64,000 nucleotides of DNA, taken from contig CAWDVH010000001.1 of assembly GCA_963805705.1 (NCBI GenBank), positions 1,922,001 through 1,986,000 on the forward strand, given 5' to 3'. Below, in pieces: positions 23,068 through 30,867 of this stretch (the first letter of the stretch is position 1; each line of letters begins with the position of its first letter). Below the pieces are notes generated by a model. The model did no database searches. It saw only the letters and a list, made by a program, of their open reading frames with translations, and was not told where the DNA came from. The stretch comes from CAWDVH01 sp963805705 (GTDB taxonomy: Bacteria; Actinomycetota; Actinomycetes; Streptosporangiales; Streptosporangiaceae). The position numbers and the translations under genes were made by a program.

Positions 23068-24879
23068 ATGGTTACTGCGACGGCATCGCGGAGCGACCGG
23101 CAGGAGCTGCCAGTGGAGCCATCGCAGCGCCCGGTCGCGCAGCGCCCGGTATCGCAGCGCGCCGTACCGCCGCACCTGCGGCTCGATGAGCTGCTCGCCG
23201 AGCTGCAAGAACGGCTGCAGGAGGTACTGGCCACCAGGGACCGGGCGAACGCCCTGCTGGAAGCGGTCGTCGCGATCGGCAGCAACATCGAGCTGGATGG
23301 CGTGCTGAGGCGGATCGTCGAGGCTGCCGTCGCCCTGGTGGACGCCCGTTACGGAGCGCTGGCGGTGGCCGGGGAGGACGGCGGGCTGGCCCGGTTCGTC
23401 CCGGTCGGTCTGGACGAGGCGCAGATCGCCAGGATCCATCACTGGCCGGAGGGCCTCGGCCTGCTCGGGGCGCTGATCACCGAAGCGCAGCCGGTGCGGC
23501 TGGCCGACATGTCGGACGACCCGCGGTCGGTCGGCTTCCCTGATGGGCATCCGCCGATGCGGTCCCTGCTGGGCGTGCCGGTACGGGTCCGCGATGAGGT
23601 CTACGGCAACCTGTACCTGACCGAGAAACGGGAAGGCGCCGCGTTCGACGAGGAGGATGAGGAGCTCCTGCTGGCCCTGGCCACCGCGGCCGGGGTGGCG
23701 ATCGAGAACTCCCGGCTGTACGAGGAGGCCCGCAGGCAGCAGCGCTGGCTGGCCGCGGGCGCCGAGATCACCCGCCGGCTGCTGTCCGGAGCCGCGCTCG
23801 ACGACGTGCTCGAGCTGCTGACCCGCCAGGCCCTGGAGCTGTCAGGCGCTGACCTGGTGGTACTCGCGCTGCCCACGACCGGGCCGAGGCAGCTGGTGGT
23901 CGAGCACGCCGCGGGCGAGGGCGCCGCCCGCGCGCTGGGCATCGTGCTCCCGGCCGGGGAATCGGTGTCCGGGCAGGTGCTGGCCACCGGGGAGGCGGTG
24001 GTGGTGGCGGACTTCGCCAGCGACGAGCGGGTCGCGCAGACAGCCCGCGAGCACATGCCGCTTGGCCCCGCGGTGGTGATGCCGCTCGGCGCGGCAGGCA
24101 ACGTGCGCGGGGTGCTGACCGTCGGCCGGCGCCGCGGCGGCACGCCGCTGGCGTCATCGGCGGTGGAGCTCGTCGCCGCGTTCGCCGGCCAGGCGGCGAT
24201 CGTGCTGGAGCTGGCCGAGCATCGCCGTCACGCCGAGCGCCTGGCTGTGTTCGATGACCGCGACCGGATCGCCCGTGACCTGCACGACCTGGTCATCCAG
24301 CGGCTTTATGCGACGGGCATGTCGCTGCAGGGCGCGATGCCGCTGATGGACCAGCCGCAGGCGCAGCAGCGGGTCAGCCGCGCGGTTGACGCGCTCGACG
24401 AGACGATCAAGGATATCCGGTCGGCGATCTTCGCCCTGCACGCGCACCAGGCCGAGAGCCGTCCCGGACTGCGCAGCCAGATCCTGGGCGTCGCGGAGGA
24501 GATGACCGGGCCGCTCGGCCTCGTGCCCTCGCTGCGGCTGGGCGGCAAGCTGGACGACACGGTGCCGCCGGAGATAGGCGAGCAGATGCTGCACGCGCTG
24601 CGCGAGGCGCTGTCGAACGCGGCCCGGCACGCGGGCGCGAGCCGGGTCGACGTGACCGTCGACACCGGCACCGACCTGGTCCTGCGGGTCCGTGACGACG
24701 GATCCGGCATCGGGGCCCGGCCCGGCCCCGCCGGCACCGCGCACCGCGGCGGGCTCCGCAATCTCGCCGAGCGCGCCGAGCAACTCGGCGGGACCCTGCA
24801 GGTCGGGCCGGCCGAGGACCGCGGGACCGAGCTGTGCTGGCGGGTGCCGCTGCCCGAGACCGGCCCCCCACCGGGATAA
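23068..24879 (+). CDS. DosS/DosT-like GAF-GAF sensor histidine kinase
   Basis: A 603-residue soluble kinase of the NarL-partner class. GAF-A spans about 65-215, GAF-B about 235-385; the HisKA_3 box is RDRIARDLHDLVIQRLYATG with phospho-acceptor His406; the HATPase has REALSNAARHAGAS and DDGSGIG. GAF-A carries FPDGHPPMRSLLGVPVRV. His161 aligns with the proximal haem His of mycobacterial DosS/DosT, and Tyr183, 22 residues on, with the distal Tyr. So a haem-based O2/NO/CO sensor is likely (inference). It converges on its probable regulator gene, with 11 bp between stops. Confidence 0.93.
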   Translation: MVTATASRSDRQELPVEPSQRPVAQRPVSQRAVPPHLRLDELLAELQERLQEVLATRDRANALLEAVVAIGSNIELDGVLRRIVEAAVALVDARYGALAVAGEDGGLARFVPVGLDEAQIARIHHWPEGLGLLGALITEAQPVRLADMSDDPRSVGFPDGHPPMRSLLGVPVRVRDEVYGNLYLTEKREGAAFDEEDEELLLALATAAGVAIENSRLYEEARRQQRWLAAGAEITRRLLSGAALDDVLELLTRQALELSGADLVVLALPTTGPRQLVVEHAAGEGAARALGIVLPAGESVSGQVLATGEAVVVADFASDERVAQTAREHMPLGPAVVMPLGAAGNVRGVLTVGRRRGGTPLASSAVELVAAFAGQAAIVLELAEHRRHAERLAVFDDRDRIARDLHDLVIQRLYATGMSLQGAMPLMDQPQAQQRVSRAVDALDETIKDIRSAIFALHAHQAESRPGLRSQILGVAEEMTGPLGLVPSLRLGGKLDDTVPPEIGEQMLHALREALSNAARHAGASRVDVTVDTGTDLVLRVRDDGSGIGARPGPAGTAHRGGLRNLAERAEQLGGTLQVGPAEDRGTELCWRVPLPETGPPPG

Positions 24880-24890
24880 CGCGGCGGACG

Positions 24891-25583
24891 TCAGCCGGGT
24901 GGCGGGGTGCGTTTCGCATGATCTGGCTCATCGAAGGCCCTGGCGGCATAGGCGGCGGCCTGCGCGCGGCGTTCCATGCCCAGCTTCGCGAACAGCCCGG
25001 AAACGTAGTTCTTGACGGTCTTCTCGGCCAGGAACATCCGCTCGCCGATCTGCCGGTTGGTCAGCCCCTCGCCGATCAGCTCCAGGATCTTGCGTTCCTG
25101 GCCGGTCAGCCCGGCGAGCGGGTCGGATCGCGTCGCCTCGTCGCGCAGCCGGGCCATCAGCGTGGCGGCGGCGGCCGGGTCCAGCATCGACTGGCCGGAG
25201 GCGACCGTGCGCACCGCGCCGACCAGGTCGGTGCCGCGGATTTCCTTGAGCACGTACCCGGCCGCGCCGGCCAGGATCGCGTCGATCAGGGCCTGGTCAT
25301 CGGCGTACGAGGTGAGCATCAGGCAGGCCACGCCCGGCATCGCCGAGCGAATCTGCCGGCAGACGGTCACGCCGTCCCCGTCCGGCAGTCGCACATCCAG
25401 GATGGCCACGTCCGGCCGGAGCGCGGGGATGCGGGCCAGGGCTGAGGCGGCCGTCCCGGCCTCGCCGACCACCATGATGTCGCTCTGGGCCTCCAGCAGC
25501 TCGCGAACGCCCATCCGGACAATCTCGTGGTCGTCCAGCAGGAATACGCTGATCTTCTTGCTGGCCTGCGTCTCCTCGCCCAT
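24891..25583 (-). CDS. DosR/DevR-like response regulator (NarL family)
   Basis: A 230-residue regulator. The receiver domain starts KKISVFLLDDHEIVRMGVRELL, with phospho-acceptor Asp63 in ILDVRLPDGDG, the switch LMLTSYADD and Lys in GYVLKEIRGTDL. The LuxR-type output has LTGQERKILELIGEGLTNRQIGERMFLAEKTVKNYVSGLFAKLGM, close to DosR. It is the natural partner of the adjacent sensor kinase, although encoded on the opposite strand. The ATG at 25583 gives a family-like length; an upstream start at 25631 cannot be excluded. Confidence 0.92.
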   Translation of the reverse strand: MGEETQASKKISVFLLDDHEIVRMGVRELLEAQSDIMVVGEAGTAASALARIPALRPDVAILDVRLPDGDGVTVCRQIRSAMPGVACLMLTSYADDQALIDAILAGAAGYVLKEIRGTDLVGAVRTVASGQSMLDPAAAATLMARLRDEATRSDPLAGLTGQERKILELIGEGLTNRQIGERMFLAEKTVKNYVSGLFAKLGMERRAQAAAYAARAFDEPDHAKRTPPPG

Positions 25584-25833
25584 CCGGGGCCGGCCTTTCT
25601 GCGCTGCTCCCGCCGCCATGGCCCGCCGCACGGAGGCGTGCTGCGGCCGCTGGCGGCGGTTAGCCCGCTCTGCTCACCATAGCCTGGTCACAGCGCAGGT
25701 CATGTCGTGCGCGGCGGCGCAGATCAGAGGATGATGGCAGTGAAGGCCGCAGGCCCCGGGGTGCAGCCGCGGTCGTCCGCGCGCGAGGGCAGCGGGGGAC
25801 GCCTTCACCAATGGCTGAGAGGCAGATGGGCAA

Positions 25834-26589
25834 ATGGCGGCGATTGATCGGGAACAGCGTCTCGCAGAGACCTTCGTGGAGCTGGCGGACACCCTGGTCG
25901 CCGATTTCGATGTCATCGACTTCCTTCAGCTGGTGGCCGCACGCTGCGTCGAACTGCTCGATGTCGCCGCGGCTGGCCTGGTCCTGGCGGACCAGAGCGG
26001 CTCGCTGGTGACCGTGGCGGCATCCGACGAGCGGGCCCGGCTCCTGGAGCTCTTCGAGGCACAGAACGACGAGGGGCCGTGCCGTGACTGCTACCGGCTG
26101 AGAACCGCGGTGGTCAACGTGGACCTGGAGGGGGCGCGCGCCCGGTGGCCCCGGTTCGCGCCGCAGGCGACCGCCGCCGGGTTCGGCTCGGCGAACGCGC
26201 TGCCGCTGCGGCTGCGCGACCAGGTGGTCGGCTCGCTCAACCTGTTCCACGCCGCACCCGGCGGGCTCGGCAGTGAGCAGCTGCGGCTGGCGCAGGCGCT
26301 AGCCGACGCGGCCACGATCGGCATCCTGCAGCAGCGCACGATCCGGCATGGCGAGGTGGCCTCCGCGCAGCTGCAGGCCGCACTGACCAGCCGGATCATC
26401 ATCGAGCAGGCCAAGGGCGTGCTGGCCGAGCGGCTGCAGATGAGCACCGACGACGCGTTCGGCGTGCTGCGGTCAGCGGCCCGCTCCCGCAACCGGCTGC
26501 TGTCCGAGGTGGCCCGCGAGGTCGCCGGGAGCGCGGCCGGGGTCACCGACTTCGCGCAGCTGCTGGGCCCGTCGAGTGCGGAGGCCTAG
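25834..26589 (+). CDS. GAF-ANTAR domain regulator
   Basis: A 251-residue protein. The N-terminal GAF domain (about 10-165) contains DEGPCRDCYRLRTAVVNVD with a Cys pair, and ANALPLRLRDQVVGSLNLF. The C-terminal ANTAR domain (about 180-240) has LTSRIIIEQAKGVLAERLQ and AFGVLRSAARSRNRLLSEVAREV. ANTAR proteins bind paired hairpins in nascent RNA to prevent termination. The Cys residues could sense a metal or redox signal (inference). ATG at 25834, with AGAGG 16 bp upstream, is only moderately supported. Confidence 0.9.
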   Translation: MAAIDREQRLAETFVELADTLVADFDVIDFLQLVAARCVELLDVAAAGLVLADQSGSLVTVAASDERARLLELFEAQNDEGPCRDCYRLRTAVVNVDLEGARARWPRFAPQATAAGFGSANALPLRLRDQVVGSLNLFHAAPGGLGSEQLRLAQALADAATIGILQQRTIRHGEVASAQLQAALTSRIIIEQAKGVLAERLQMSTDDAFGVLRSAARSRNRLLSEVAREVAGSAAGVTDFAQLLGPSSAEA

Positions 26590-26649
26590 ACCACGCTTCG
26601 TCCCCATGCAGGTACACTATGTTACCACTCGGACGGAGAGCGGTGGGGA

Positions 26650-27945
26650 ATGCAGGTTCTCGGCGGCGCCTCGAATCCCGTCCCGGCCGCCCTCCGCACC
26701 GGGTCGTCGCCCGTGCCCGCGGGTGACCGCGGCGATGAGCCCTTCGACCGGGTGGCGCGGCTGGCGGCGATGATCCTGAGGACCCCGCTGGCGTCGGTCA
26801 GCATCACCGAGCAGCGCCCGGCCGGCGGCCGGAGCGCCCCCGCTGGCGGGGACGTCGGCGGCCTGCGGAGCCCGGTCGAGCGGTCACTGGGCCGGAAGGT
26901 GATCGACTCGGCGGACGAGCTGATCATCAGCGACGCCCGGCTGGATCCGCGGATGAGCGCAATCAGCCCCGTCGAGCCGGGCAGCGTGCTCGCGTGGGCC
27001 GGATTCCCGGTGCATGACCCGGACGGCCGGGTGGCGGGCGCGCTCTGGGTGGCCGACTACCGGCCGCGCCAGTGGAGCGCGGGCGACATCGAGGTCTTGC
27101 GGGCCCTGGCCCTGGTCGCCTCGGGGGAAGTCGCGCTGCGGATCGCACTGGAGCGCGGTGCCGAGGCCGAGCTGCTGGCCAGGACGCTGCAGGAGAGCCT
27201 GCTGCCGCCGCGGCTGCCGAAGATTCCTGGCTTGCAGGTCGCGGCTCGTTACGCGGCCGGGGGAACCGGGGCCGAGGTTCTCGGGGACTTCTACGACGTC
27301 TTCCCCTCGGTGCAGGGAAGCTGGGGGCTGGCCGTCGGGGACGTGTGCGGCAAGGGAGTCGCGGCCGCCAAGAGCACGGCGCTGGCCCGCTACACCCTGC
27401 GGGCCGAGGCGCACCGGGAGACCCGGCCGAGCCGGATCCTGGCCGCCCTGAACCGGGCGCTGCTCGACTGGCTCACCGATGACCCGCGCTTCCTGACCGC
27501 GATCTATGCCACGGTACGGCCGACGCTCGCGGGGGCGTCGGTACGGATCAGCTCGGCGGGCCACCCGCTGGCGCTAGTGCACCGCGCGGACGGGCGGGTG
27601 CAGCCGTTCGGGCAGCCGGGAACCCTGCTCGGGCTCCTGCCCGAGCCCGAATTGCATGATTCACGCGGCCTGCTGCGCGCCGGGGACAGCATGATCCTGT
27701 TCACCGACGGCGTCACCGAAGCCCGAAGCCGCACCGACCGCGATCTGTTCGGCGACGACCGGCTCAGTGACGTCATCGCGAGACTGGGCGATGAGTCCGC
27801 GACGGGGATCGCCGAGGCTATCCAGCGCGCCGTTCATGTCTTCAGCGGCGCGGCCATCAGCGACGACACCGTCGTCCTGGTGCTCAAGGTTCCCGCTCAG
27901 CGCGGCCATCCGACGGCACCGCTGCCTCGCCGCGCGGCTGCCTGA
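26650..27945 (+). CDS. GAF-SpoIIE serine phosphatase
   Basis: A 431-residue PPM-type phosphatase of the RsbU/SpoIIE class, which dephosphorylates STAS anti-anti-sigma factors. The N-terminal GAF-like sensor (about 30-180) is followed by the linker AEAELLARTLQESLLPPRLP, then catalytic motifs LGDFYDVF, GDVCGKG, SAGHP, MILFTDGVTEAR and ISDDTVVLVLKV. It converges on a STAS gene, its likely substrate, and the two 3' ends overlap by 49 bp. It sits 60 bp after the GAF-ANTAR gene. Confidence 0.93.
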   Translation: MQVLGGASNPVPAALRTGSSPVPAGDRGDEPFDRVARLAAMILRTPLASVSITEQRPAGGRSAPAGGDVGGLRSPVERSLGRKVIDSADELIISDARLDPRMSAISPVEPGSVLAWAGFPVHDPDGRVAGALWVADYRPRQWSAGDIEVLRALALVASGEVALRIALERGAEAELLARTLQESLLPPRLPKIPGLQVAARYAAGGTGAEVLGDFYDVFPSVQGSWGLAVGDVCGKGVAAAKSTALARYTLRAEAHRETRPSRILAALNRALLDWLTDDPRFLTAIYATVRPTLAGASVRISSAGHPLALVHRADGRVQPFGQPGTLLGLLPEPELHDSRGLLRAGDSMILFTDGVTEARSRTDRDLFGDDRLSDVIARLGDESATGIAEAIQRAVHVFSGAAISDDTVVLVLKVPAQRGHPTAPLPRRAAA

Positions 27946-28430
27946 CGGCGGGCGGCCAGGGCTACCTGACGGCGGGCTGACAGCCGGGCTGCCGGGCCGC
28001 CAGGTTCACCGGCCCCGGCTCCGGGCGGGCGGCCCTCGGGCCGGCCGCCGGATCGCGGCGCCAGGGCGCTAGCCAGCGGCGGGTCCGCCGTGGCCAGGCC
28101 CACGGCGGAGTCCCAGCCGAGGATGCTCAGCACGGTCTTCAGCTGTGGCGGAACCGCGTGCAGGACGACGCGCCGGGAATGATCGCCGGGGGCGCCGCTT
28201 CCTGACCCCGTCAGGCGGACGATCGCCCGCAGCCCGGCCAGGTCGCAGTAGTCCACGCCGGCCAGGTCGAAGTGGAGGTCGCCGGGCTCATCGGCGATCT
28301 GGGCCAGCACGTCCACCAGGCCCTGGTAGTTGGACTCGTCGATCTCGCCGGCCAGGGCCAGCACATGCGGATTATCGGGGCAGGTGATCCGCAGCACCCC
28401 GTCGTCGAAGACGGCGTGATCATTCGCCAT
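27897..28430 (-). CDS. STAS-domain anti-sigma factor antagonist
   Basis: A 177-residue protein. The STAS domain occupies about residues 8-115: VLALAGEIDESNYQGLVDVL, HFDLAGVDYCDLAGLRAIVRL (the phosphorylatable position is normally a Ser/Thr here; Asp or Cys in YCDLAG is unusual) and LHAVPPQLKTVLSILGW. The last 60 residues are a Gly/Pro/Arg-rich tail partly antisense to the phosphatase gene, so the true end may be shorter. A GTTC-N15-GGGTAT promoter lies just upstream, suggesting control by the nearby sigma factor. Confidence 0.88.
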   Translation of the reverse strand: MANDHAVFDDGVLRITCPDNPHVLALAGEIDESNYQGLVDVLAQIADEPGDLHFDLAGVDYCDLAGLRAIVRLTGSGSGAPGDHSRRVVLHAVPPQLKTVLSILGWDSAVGLATADPPLASALAPRSGGRPEGRPPGAGAGEPGGPAARLSARRQVALAARRQAAARRGSGAVGWPR

Positions 28431-28482
28431 CGCGGATGATTCACCCCCTTTTGGAGCGCCTCAACGACCGGGTGAACGTACG

Positions 28483-28507
28483 ATACCCGAGCGGAGCCGG
28501 GGGGAAC
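28483..28507 (-). promoter_or_regulatory. Sigma-B-type promoter for the STAS gene
   Basis: On the minus strand GTTC (28507-28504), 15 nt, then GGGTAT (28488-28483), matching the actinobacterial sigma-B/F pattern GNNT-N14-16-GGGTAT except at the last -35 base. The -10 is 52 bp before the start codon. Confidence 0.65.
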
Positions 28508-28642
28508 ATGCTAGATGGATCAGAAGGCTGTCGCTCTTCTCGCTATAAGCTACGTCACGGTACCACGCGGCAAGGTGGGCATCATGACGCAGACGTGGCG
28601 CAATTCTCAGTCTCGGGCAAAGACCGGTGGTTATGTCCCTGC

Positions 28643-28667
28643 GCCTGGTAACGGGCCGTCCGGGTAT
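28643..28667 (+). promoter_or_regulatory. Sigma-B-type promoter for the MarR gene
   Basis: GCCT (28643-28646), 15 nt, GGGTAT (28662-28667). It fits GNNT-N15-GGGTAT and lies 109 bp before the MarR ATG. Confidence 0.55.
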
Positions 28668-28776
28668 GCATAAAGCGGCGGGCTGCGGGGAGTACCGAGG
28701 ATCTGCGGGGAGTAACCGGCTACGGGTAGTTCCGGGAATCTGGCAGAGAGCGACATGGTGTGGAGAGTAAGAGCTG

Positions 28777-29241
28777 ATGGGACTTGACGCAGGACTGCCT
28801 TCTGGTGACGGCCAGTCTGGCGACGGCCAGTGGGACGTCAGCTCCGCGGAGACGGGGCTGACCGCCCTGCTGGAGGCCAGCGAGAGGGCAGTGGAGGAAC
28901 TCAGCTCCACAGTCCCGCCGGCTCAGCTGCGCGCCCTGCTCATCGTGGAACGCGCGGGCGGCCTCAACCTCAACCGGCTGGCCAGGGCGCTGGGTGCCTC
29001 CGCATCAGCGACGAGTCGGCTTTGTGATCGAATGCAGGCCGCTGACCTGCTGACTCGCGACCGGGCCGCCGCCAGCCGCCGCGAGGTTGTCGTGCTTCCC
29101 ACCGAGTCCGGCCGCAGGCTCGCCGAATGGGTCCGGCGGCAGCGCCGCGCCGTGCTGGGTGATCTGCTCCAGGCGATGAGCCCGGCTGGCCGCGAAGCGC
29201 TGGCGCGCGGCCTGACCGAGCTCGCCGCCGGGTCCGGCTAG
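28777..29241 (+). CDS. MarR-family transcriptional regulator
   Basis: A 154-residue winged-helix regulator. RALLIVERAGGLNLNRLARALGASASATSRLCDRMQAADLL is the helix-turn-helix region, RDRAAASRREVVVLPTESGRRL the wing; flanking helices give the dimer interface. The N-terminal 25 residues (Gly/Asp/Ser-rich) are low complexity. It lies 79 bp before the sigma factor gene, behind a sigma-B-type promoter, and may act in the same stress circuit. Ligand unknown. Confidence 0.88.
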   Translation: MGLDAGLPSGDGQSGDGQWDVSSAETGLTALLEASERAVEELSSTVPPAQLRALLIVERAGGLNLNRLARALGASASATSRLCDRMQAADLLTRDRAAASRREVVVLPTESGRRLAEWVRRQRRAVLGDLLQAMSPAGREALARGLTELAAGSG

Positions 29242-29311
29242 CCGGGCGAGGAGCCGGGCCCGGCTGGACCGCCGGAAATTGGGGCTTGCGCCGGCGGCCG
29301 CAAGGTGAGAC

Positions 29312-29329
29312 TGTTTCCTCATGGAAACA
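29312..29329 (+). promoter_or_regulatory. Hairpin covering the sigma factor start codon
   Basis: TGTTTCC (29312-29318) and GGAAACA (29323-29329) pair around a TCAT loop that contains the ATG at 29321. No Shine-Dalgarno is visible. It may be an RNA element limiting translation, or a DNA operator. Confidence 0.45.
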
Positions 29330-30181
29330 CTTGCCATGGGGAAAGCGTCAGCCCGGAATGCCGCTCACCTGTCAGCGCTCGCCCCAGCGGGCGCCACGCT
29401 CAGGGACCTGGCTGAGTATGACGACTGTGACCTGCTGCGCATCATTAAGTCCGCGCCGCGCGCGAGCGAGCGGCGCGCTGCTGCATGCGAGCTGCTCGTG
29501 AGCCGGCACCGCAACCTGGTGCGGTCCTGCGTGCAGCGCTACAAGCGCAGCCCCGAGCCCGCCGAGGACATGATGCAGGTCGGGTACGTCGGCCTGCTGA
29601 AGGCGATCAACAATTTCGATCCTGACCTCGGCGGCAGCCTGGCCGCCTACGCTCAGCCCTGCATCATCGGGGAGATCAAGCGGCACTTCCGCGACAAGCG
29701 CTGGCAGGTGCACGTGACGCGGTCAGTCCAGGAACGAGTCCTGGAGGTCCGCGATGCGACCAATGAGCTGACTAACCAGCTCGGTCATGCGCCGGCCGAG
29801 GCCGAGCTGGCCGGCCACCTCGGGATCAGCGACGGCGACCTGCGCGAGGCACGCATGGCGGACCTGGTCTTCCGGCCGTGCTCGCTGGACGCGCCCCTGG
29901 CTGACCGGCCGGACGCCGCCATGCTGGCTGACGTCCTGGGCGAGGACGACCCCGGCATGGAGCACACGCTCGACATGCAGGCGGTCGCCACGCACTGGCA
30001 GGAACTGCCCGAGCGGGAGCAGCAGATCCTGCTGCTTCGCTTCTACGGTGACCTGACCCAGGCCGAGATCGGCCAGAAGCTTGGCATCTCCCAGATGCAC
30101 GTGTCCCGGCTGCTCACCCGGTCCCTGGACTTCCTGCGCCAGCGCCTGCTCGACCTGCAGGAGCACGACGCCGCTGCCTAA
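29321..30181 (+). CDS. RNA polymerase sigma factor, SigB/SigF/SigG subfamily
   Basis: A 286-residue group 3 sigma-70 factor. Region 2 has YKRSPEPAEDMMQVGYVGLLKAI and FDPDLGGSLAAYAQPCIIGEIKRHFRDKRW; region 3 has VTRSVQERVLEVRDATNEL and HAPAEAELAGHLGISDGDL; region 4 has LPEREQQILLLRFYGDLTQAEIGQKLGISQMHVSRLL. It is surrounded by a SpoIIE phosphatase, a STAS antagonist and three GNNT-N14/15-GGGTA promoters, so it probably reads them. No RsbW-type anti-sigma kinase is in the window. Start at 29321 or 29336 is uncertain; a hairpin covers the first. Confidence 0.92.
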   Translation: METLAMGKASARNAAHLSALAPAGATLRDLAEYDDCDLLRIIKSAPRASERRAAACELLVSRHRNLVRSCVQRYKRSPEPAEDMMQVGYVGLLKAINNFDPDLGGSLAAYAQPCIIGEIKRHFRDKRWQVHVTRSVQERVLEVRDATNELTNQLGHAPAEAELAGHLGISDGDLREARMADLVFRPCSLDAPLADRPDAAMLADVLGEDDPGMEHTLDMQAVATHWQELPEREQQILLLRFYGDLTQAEIGQKLGISQMHVSRLLTRSLDFLRQRLLDLQEHDAAA

Positions 30182-30188
30182 GCCCGGT

Positions 30189-30261
30189 CCCGGCCGCGGC
30201 CGCCCGGCGGGCGTGACCCGCCGCCGTCCGGGCGGCTGCCGCGCGGGCGGCCGCGGCCGGG
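30189..30261 (+). terminator. Large nested hairpin after the sigma factor gene
   Basis: Perfect 18-bp outer stem (30189-30206 with 30244-30261) enclosing an inner hairpin (30206-30211 with 30217-30222). It begins 8 bp after the stop codon. A very stable transcription end. Confidence 0.8.
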
Positions 30262-30308
30262 CAGCCACCCCGCGGCCGGCCCGGATTCCCGAAAATCTGG
30301 CGCGTCTC

Positions 30309-30332
30309 GTTTTAGCCATGTCAGCCGGGTAG
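30309..30332 (+). promoter_or_regulatory. Sigma-B-type promoter for the DUF3040-like gene
   Basis: GTTT (30309-30312), 14 nt, GGGTAG (30327-30332). The -10 lies inside a small palindrome, CCGGGTA-G-TACCCGG (30325-30339), and a second hairpin (30351-30356 with 30366-30371) follows in the leader. It lies 104 bp before the ATG at 30436. Confidence 0.55.
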
Positions 30333-30435
30333 TACCCGGTCAGTGGCCACGTGGCTGAGCTAGTGAGCCACAGCCAGGGCGGCCCGCACGTCGCTCGCGT
30401 GACCGGCTAAGGGACGAGGAAAATCGGAGGCCGTG

Positions 30436-30840
30436 ATGACCCTGCCCGCCCGTCAGCAGCGAATCCTCGACGGGATGGCGGTAAGCCTGCAGGAACGTGA
30501 CCCGCGCCTGGCCTCGCTGTTCTCGATCTTCACCCGGCTGACCAGGCAGGAGCCTATGCCCAGGGCCGAGGAGATGCCTCCCGGCCGGCCAGCGGGGCGG
30601 CGCGGACGGCGTGGCCGGCCAGAGCCGCCGCGACGGCGGCGGTCAGGGCACTCAGCGGCCTGGCTGCGGGCCATCGTGATCCCGGTGGCGCTGGCCGCCG
30701 TCGCCGCCGTGCTGTTCCTGAGCCTGATGACGGGCAGCACGCGCGGCTGCCCGGCCCGCCTGACCCGGACGTCTGCTCAGTTGGCCTCCTGGGCCAGCGG
30801 CTGTTCCGCCGCGCGCACGGCGCAGCACGCCCAGCGCTGA
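30436..30840 (+). CDS. DUF3040-like small membrane protein
   Basis: A 134-residue protein with one clear membrane helix. The N-terminus resembles DUF3040: LPARQQRILDGMAVSLQERDPRLASLF. An Arg/Pro-rich linker leads to a helix at about residues 78-100 (AIVIPVALAAVAAVLFLSLM) and a short outer tail with three Cys residues. GGAGG sits at 30426-30430, so ATG at 30436 is preferred to the GTG three bases earlier. A GTTT-N14-GGGTAG promoter lies upstream, suggesting stress control. Function unknown. Confidence 0.78.
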   Translation: MTLPARQQRILDGMAVSLQERDPRLASLFSIFTRLTRQEPMPRAEEMPPGRPAGRRGRRGRPEPPRRRRSGHSAAWLRAIVIPVALAAVAAVLFLSLMTGSTRGCPARLTRTSAQLASWASGCSAARTAQHAQR

Positions 30841-30867
30841 CGGCGGGCCTGCCGCCAGGCCGTCTCT

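Larger units (their letters stand above)
28431..28776. other. 346-bp divergent intergenic region with two sigma-B-type promoters
   Basis: Between the STAS gene (minus) and the MarR gene (plus). It holds two outward-facing GNNT-N15-GGGTAT promoters. A 71-codon open frame at 28436-28651 has no family-like sequence or ribosome site and is not taken as a gene. No RNA gene is seen. Confidence 0.7.

Noticed and set aside
28436..28651. 71-codon plus-strand frame in the STAS-MarR gap
   Set aside because: Composition and lack of a start site suggest chance; the region holds two outward promoters instead.
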